From NCBI GenBank assembly GCA_964650485.1, contig CAZYTX010000071.1, positions 1 to 15,423 on the forward strand: a stretch of DNA of 15,423 bases, written 5' to 3'. Shown here in pieces: positions 14,641 to 15,423 of this stretch. The notes beneath the pieces are model-generated. The model saw only the letters and a program-made list of their open reading frames with translations. It had not been told where the DNA came from and did not search any database. How positions within the stretch are numbered: position 1 is the stretch's first letter; the number at the start of each line of letters is the position of its first letter. A program made the position numbers and the translations under genes. This DNA comes from CAZYTX01 sp964650485. Lineage in GTDB: Bacteria; RBG-13-61-14; DATKZS01.

Positions 14641-15042
14641 TCAAGCAAGCGAGTAGACAAGGTTCATTATGAAGTCATAGATCTTGTCGAACACGAAAAG
14701 TATGCCGGCAACCACGAAGGTTACGCCTATTACCACCAGGGTGGTGCCCCGCACGTCCTTCCAGCCCGGCCAGGTGACCTTCCTGATCTCGGCCACGGCC
14801 TCCACACCGAACTTGTTGGCGCGCTCGTTCCTGCGCGTGTACTCGACCGCGGCCGCGGCCAGGCCGAGCGCCACAAGCGCCGCTCCCCCTTCGGCCCAGA
14901 AGCCGGTAAGCAAGAGGTCCTGGAGCGCCAGGGTGCTTATAAGCTCGGTGACGGAGGTGATGAACTTGTAGAGCACATAGGCCAGCACCAGCCCCAGCCC
15001 GTAGAGCCAGTACATGAGAATTCTTTGATTGTCCAGGACCAT
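14641..15042 (-). CDS. secE: Preprotein translocase subunit SecE, three-span form
   Basis: SecE is the clamp subunit of the SecYEG protein-export channel in the inner membrane. The protein has 133 residues, much longer than the roughly 60-residue single-span form of many bacteria. It has predicted spans at about 8-28, 52-67 and 100-118. The conserved SecE core is at the C-terminal end: EAVAEIRKVTWPGWKDVRGT (81-100), followed by the last span. This matches the E. coli type with two extra N-terminal spans. The ATG at 15042 follows GGAG by 11 bases. A GTG at 15054 overlaps that ribosome binding sequence and is rejected. It lies 34 bases downstream of tRNA-Trp. Confidence 0.95.
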   Translation of the reverse strand: MVLDNQRILMYWLYGLGLVLAYVLYKFITSVTELISTLALQDLLLTGFWAEGGAALVALGLAAAAVEYTRRNERANKFGVEAVAEIRKVTWPGWKDVRGTTLVVIGVTFVVAGILFVFDKIYDFIMNLVYSLA

Positions 15043-15076
15043 TGATTCAAGCACTCCTTTTCAAAAACAGATCAAT

Positions 15077-15152
15077 TGGCACGCCAGGAGGGACTTGAAC
15101 CCCCAGCATCCGGTTTTGGAGACCGGTGCTCTACCGGTTGAGCTACTGGCGC
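15077..15152 (-). tRNA. trpT: tRNA-Trp (anticodon CCA)
   Basis: The 76-base cloverleaf includes a genome-encoded 3' CCA. The acceptor stem is GCGCCAG with CTGGCGT (the first pair is G-U), and the discriminator base is G, as expected for bacterial tRNA-Trp. The D stem is GCTC/GAGC. The anticodon stem CCGGT/ACCGG closes the loop CTCCAAA with anticodon CCA. The T arm is GGGGG-TTCAAGT-CCCTC. It lies between rpmG and secE, the usual place for tRNA-Trp in this cluster, 10 bases after the rpmG stop, so it is probably processed from the shared transcript. Confidence 0.97.
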
Positions 15153-15162
15153 GCATCCCCCT

Positions 15163-15324
15163 TTATTTGGTTTCTTTGTGGGGCGTATGTTTCCTGCAGT
15201 TGGGACAATACTTTTTAAGCTCCAGCTTGTCCGGGGTGTTCTTCTTGTTCTTCTTGGTGGAATAGTTCCTGTGTTTGCACTCTCCGCAAGCCAGCGTAAT
15301 AATAATCCTTGCTTCCTTGGCCAT
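15163..15324 (-). CDS. rpmG: 50S ribosomal protein L33, zinc-binding type
   Basis: L33 is a small 50S protein near the E site. The 53-residue protein reads MAKEARIIITLACGECKHRN at its start and has two cysteine pairs, CGEC (13-16) and CPNC (40-43), making it the zinc-ribbon (C+) form. The conserved NYSTKKNKKNTPDKLELKKY segment lies between them. The ATG at 15324 has only a weak GGGG-type ribosome binding sequence about 8 bases upstream. It sits 55 bases after the tuf stop and 10 bases before tRNA-Trp, the common tuf-rpmG-trnW-secE order. Confidence 0.97.
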   Translation of the reverse strand: MAKEARIIITLACGECKHRNYSTKKNKKNTPDKLELKKYCPNCRKHTPHKETK

Positions 15325-15379
15325 CTACAGCGCCCCCGCTATCCCTTTAAAAGCCTTAGTCTTTATACCGGCTTCCAGG

Positions 15380-15423
15380 TTACTCCAGAATCTCCGTGAC
15401 CACTCCCGCGCCCACGGTGCGGC
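15380..15423 (-). CDS. tuf: Elongation factor Tu, C-terminal end (partial, runs off window)
   Basis: The last 13 residues, RTVGAGVVTEILE, followed by TAA are a close match to the EF-Tu C-terminus (domain III end). The rest lies beyond the window. It is upstream of rpmG-trnW-secE-nusG, the normal tufB-type position. It is in the same orientation as the tuf start at 1-54. The fragment is short, but the motif and the gene order both support the call. Confidence 0.93.
   Translation of the reverse strand, partial: RTVGAGVVTEILE

Overview
The window is a bacterial housekeeping supercluster, read entirely on the minus strand. In transcription order (high to low coordinates) it holds the 3' end of one tuf gene, rpmG, tRNA-Trp(CCA), secE, nusG, rplK, rplA, rplJ, rplL, rpoB, rpoC, rpsL, rpsG, fusA, and the first 18 codons of a second tuf gene. 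It therefore joins the tufB-secE-nusG-rplKAJL-rpoBC block and the str operon (rpsL-rpsG-fusA-tuf), which are separate in E. coli. All complete genes are intact and of normal family length. No phage, transposon, CRISPR or defence genes are visible, and I see no new biological system here. The interest lies in the control elements between genes and in the window ends.

Organism: a GC-rich (roughly 55-60% by eye) Gram-negative-type bacterium. RpoB carries both large inserts known from proteobacterial beta subunits (SI1 and SI2), and RpoC carries the SI3 insert in the trigger loop. EF-G, S12, S7 and NusG are ordinary bacterial forms. The contiguous tuf...rpoBC-rpsLG-fusA-tuf order occurs in the former Deltaproteobacteria and in Nitrospirota-like lineages. 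I place it loosely there and cannot name a genus. SecE has three predicted membrane spans, and L11 has an unusual N-terminal motif.

Layout: 15380-14079 covers tuf end, rpmG, tRNA-Trp, secE and nusG (translation, protein export, transcription elongation). 14035-11686 encodes L11, L1, L10 and L7/L12, the ribosomal stalk and L1 arm. Its 220-base rplA-rplJ spacer holds a clear L10-leader RNA fold followed by a strong GC-rich REP-like palindrome. 11602-3319 encodes RNA polymerase beta and beta'. 3318-3196 contains a near-consensus sigma-70 promoter that should make the str operon separately transcribable. 3195-1 encodes S12, S7, EF-G and the EF-Tu start, with a stable hairpin between rpsL and rpsG where E. 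coli has its S7 feedback site.

No stem-loop followed by a U tract was seen in any spacer, so read-through of the whole array is likely, with the internal promoter and RNA feedback elements adjusting output. Several gene starts were moved inward from the longest open frame because Shine-Dalgarno position and family alignment agree: fusA GTG 2156, rpsG 2749, rpoC GTG 7422, rplA 13579, nusG 14618 and secE 15042. No spacer exceeds 300 bases.
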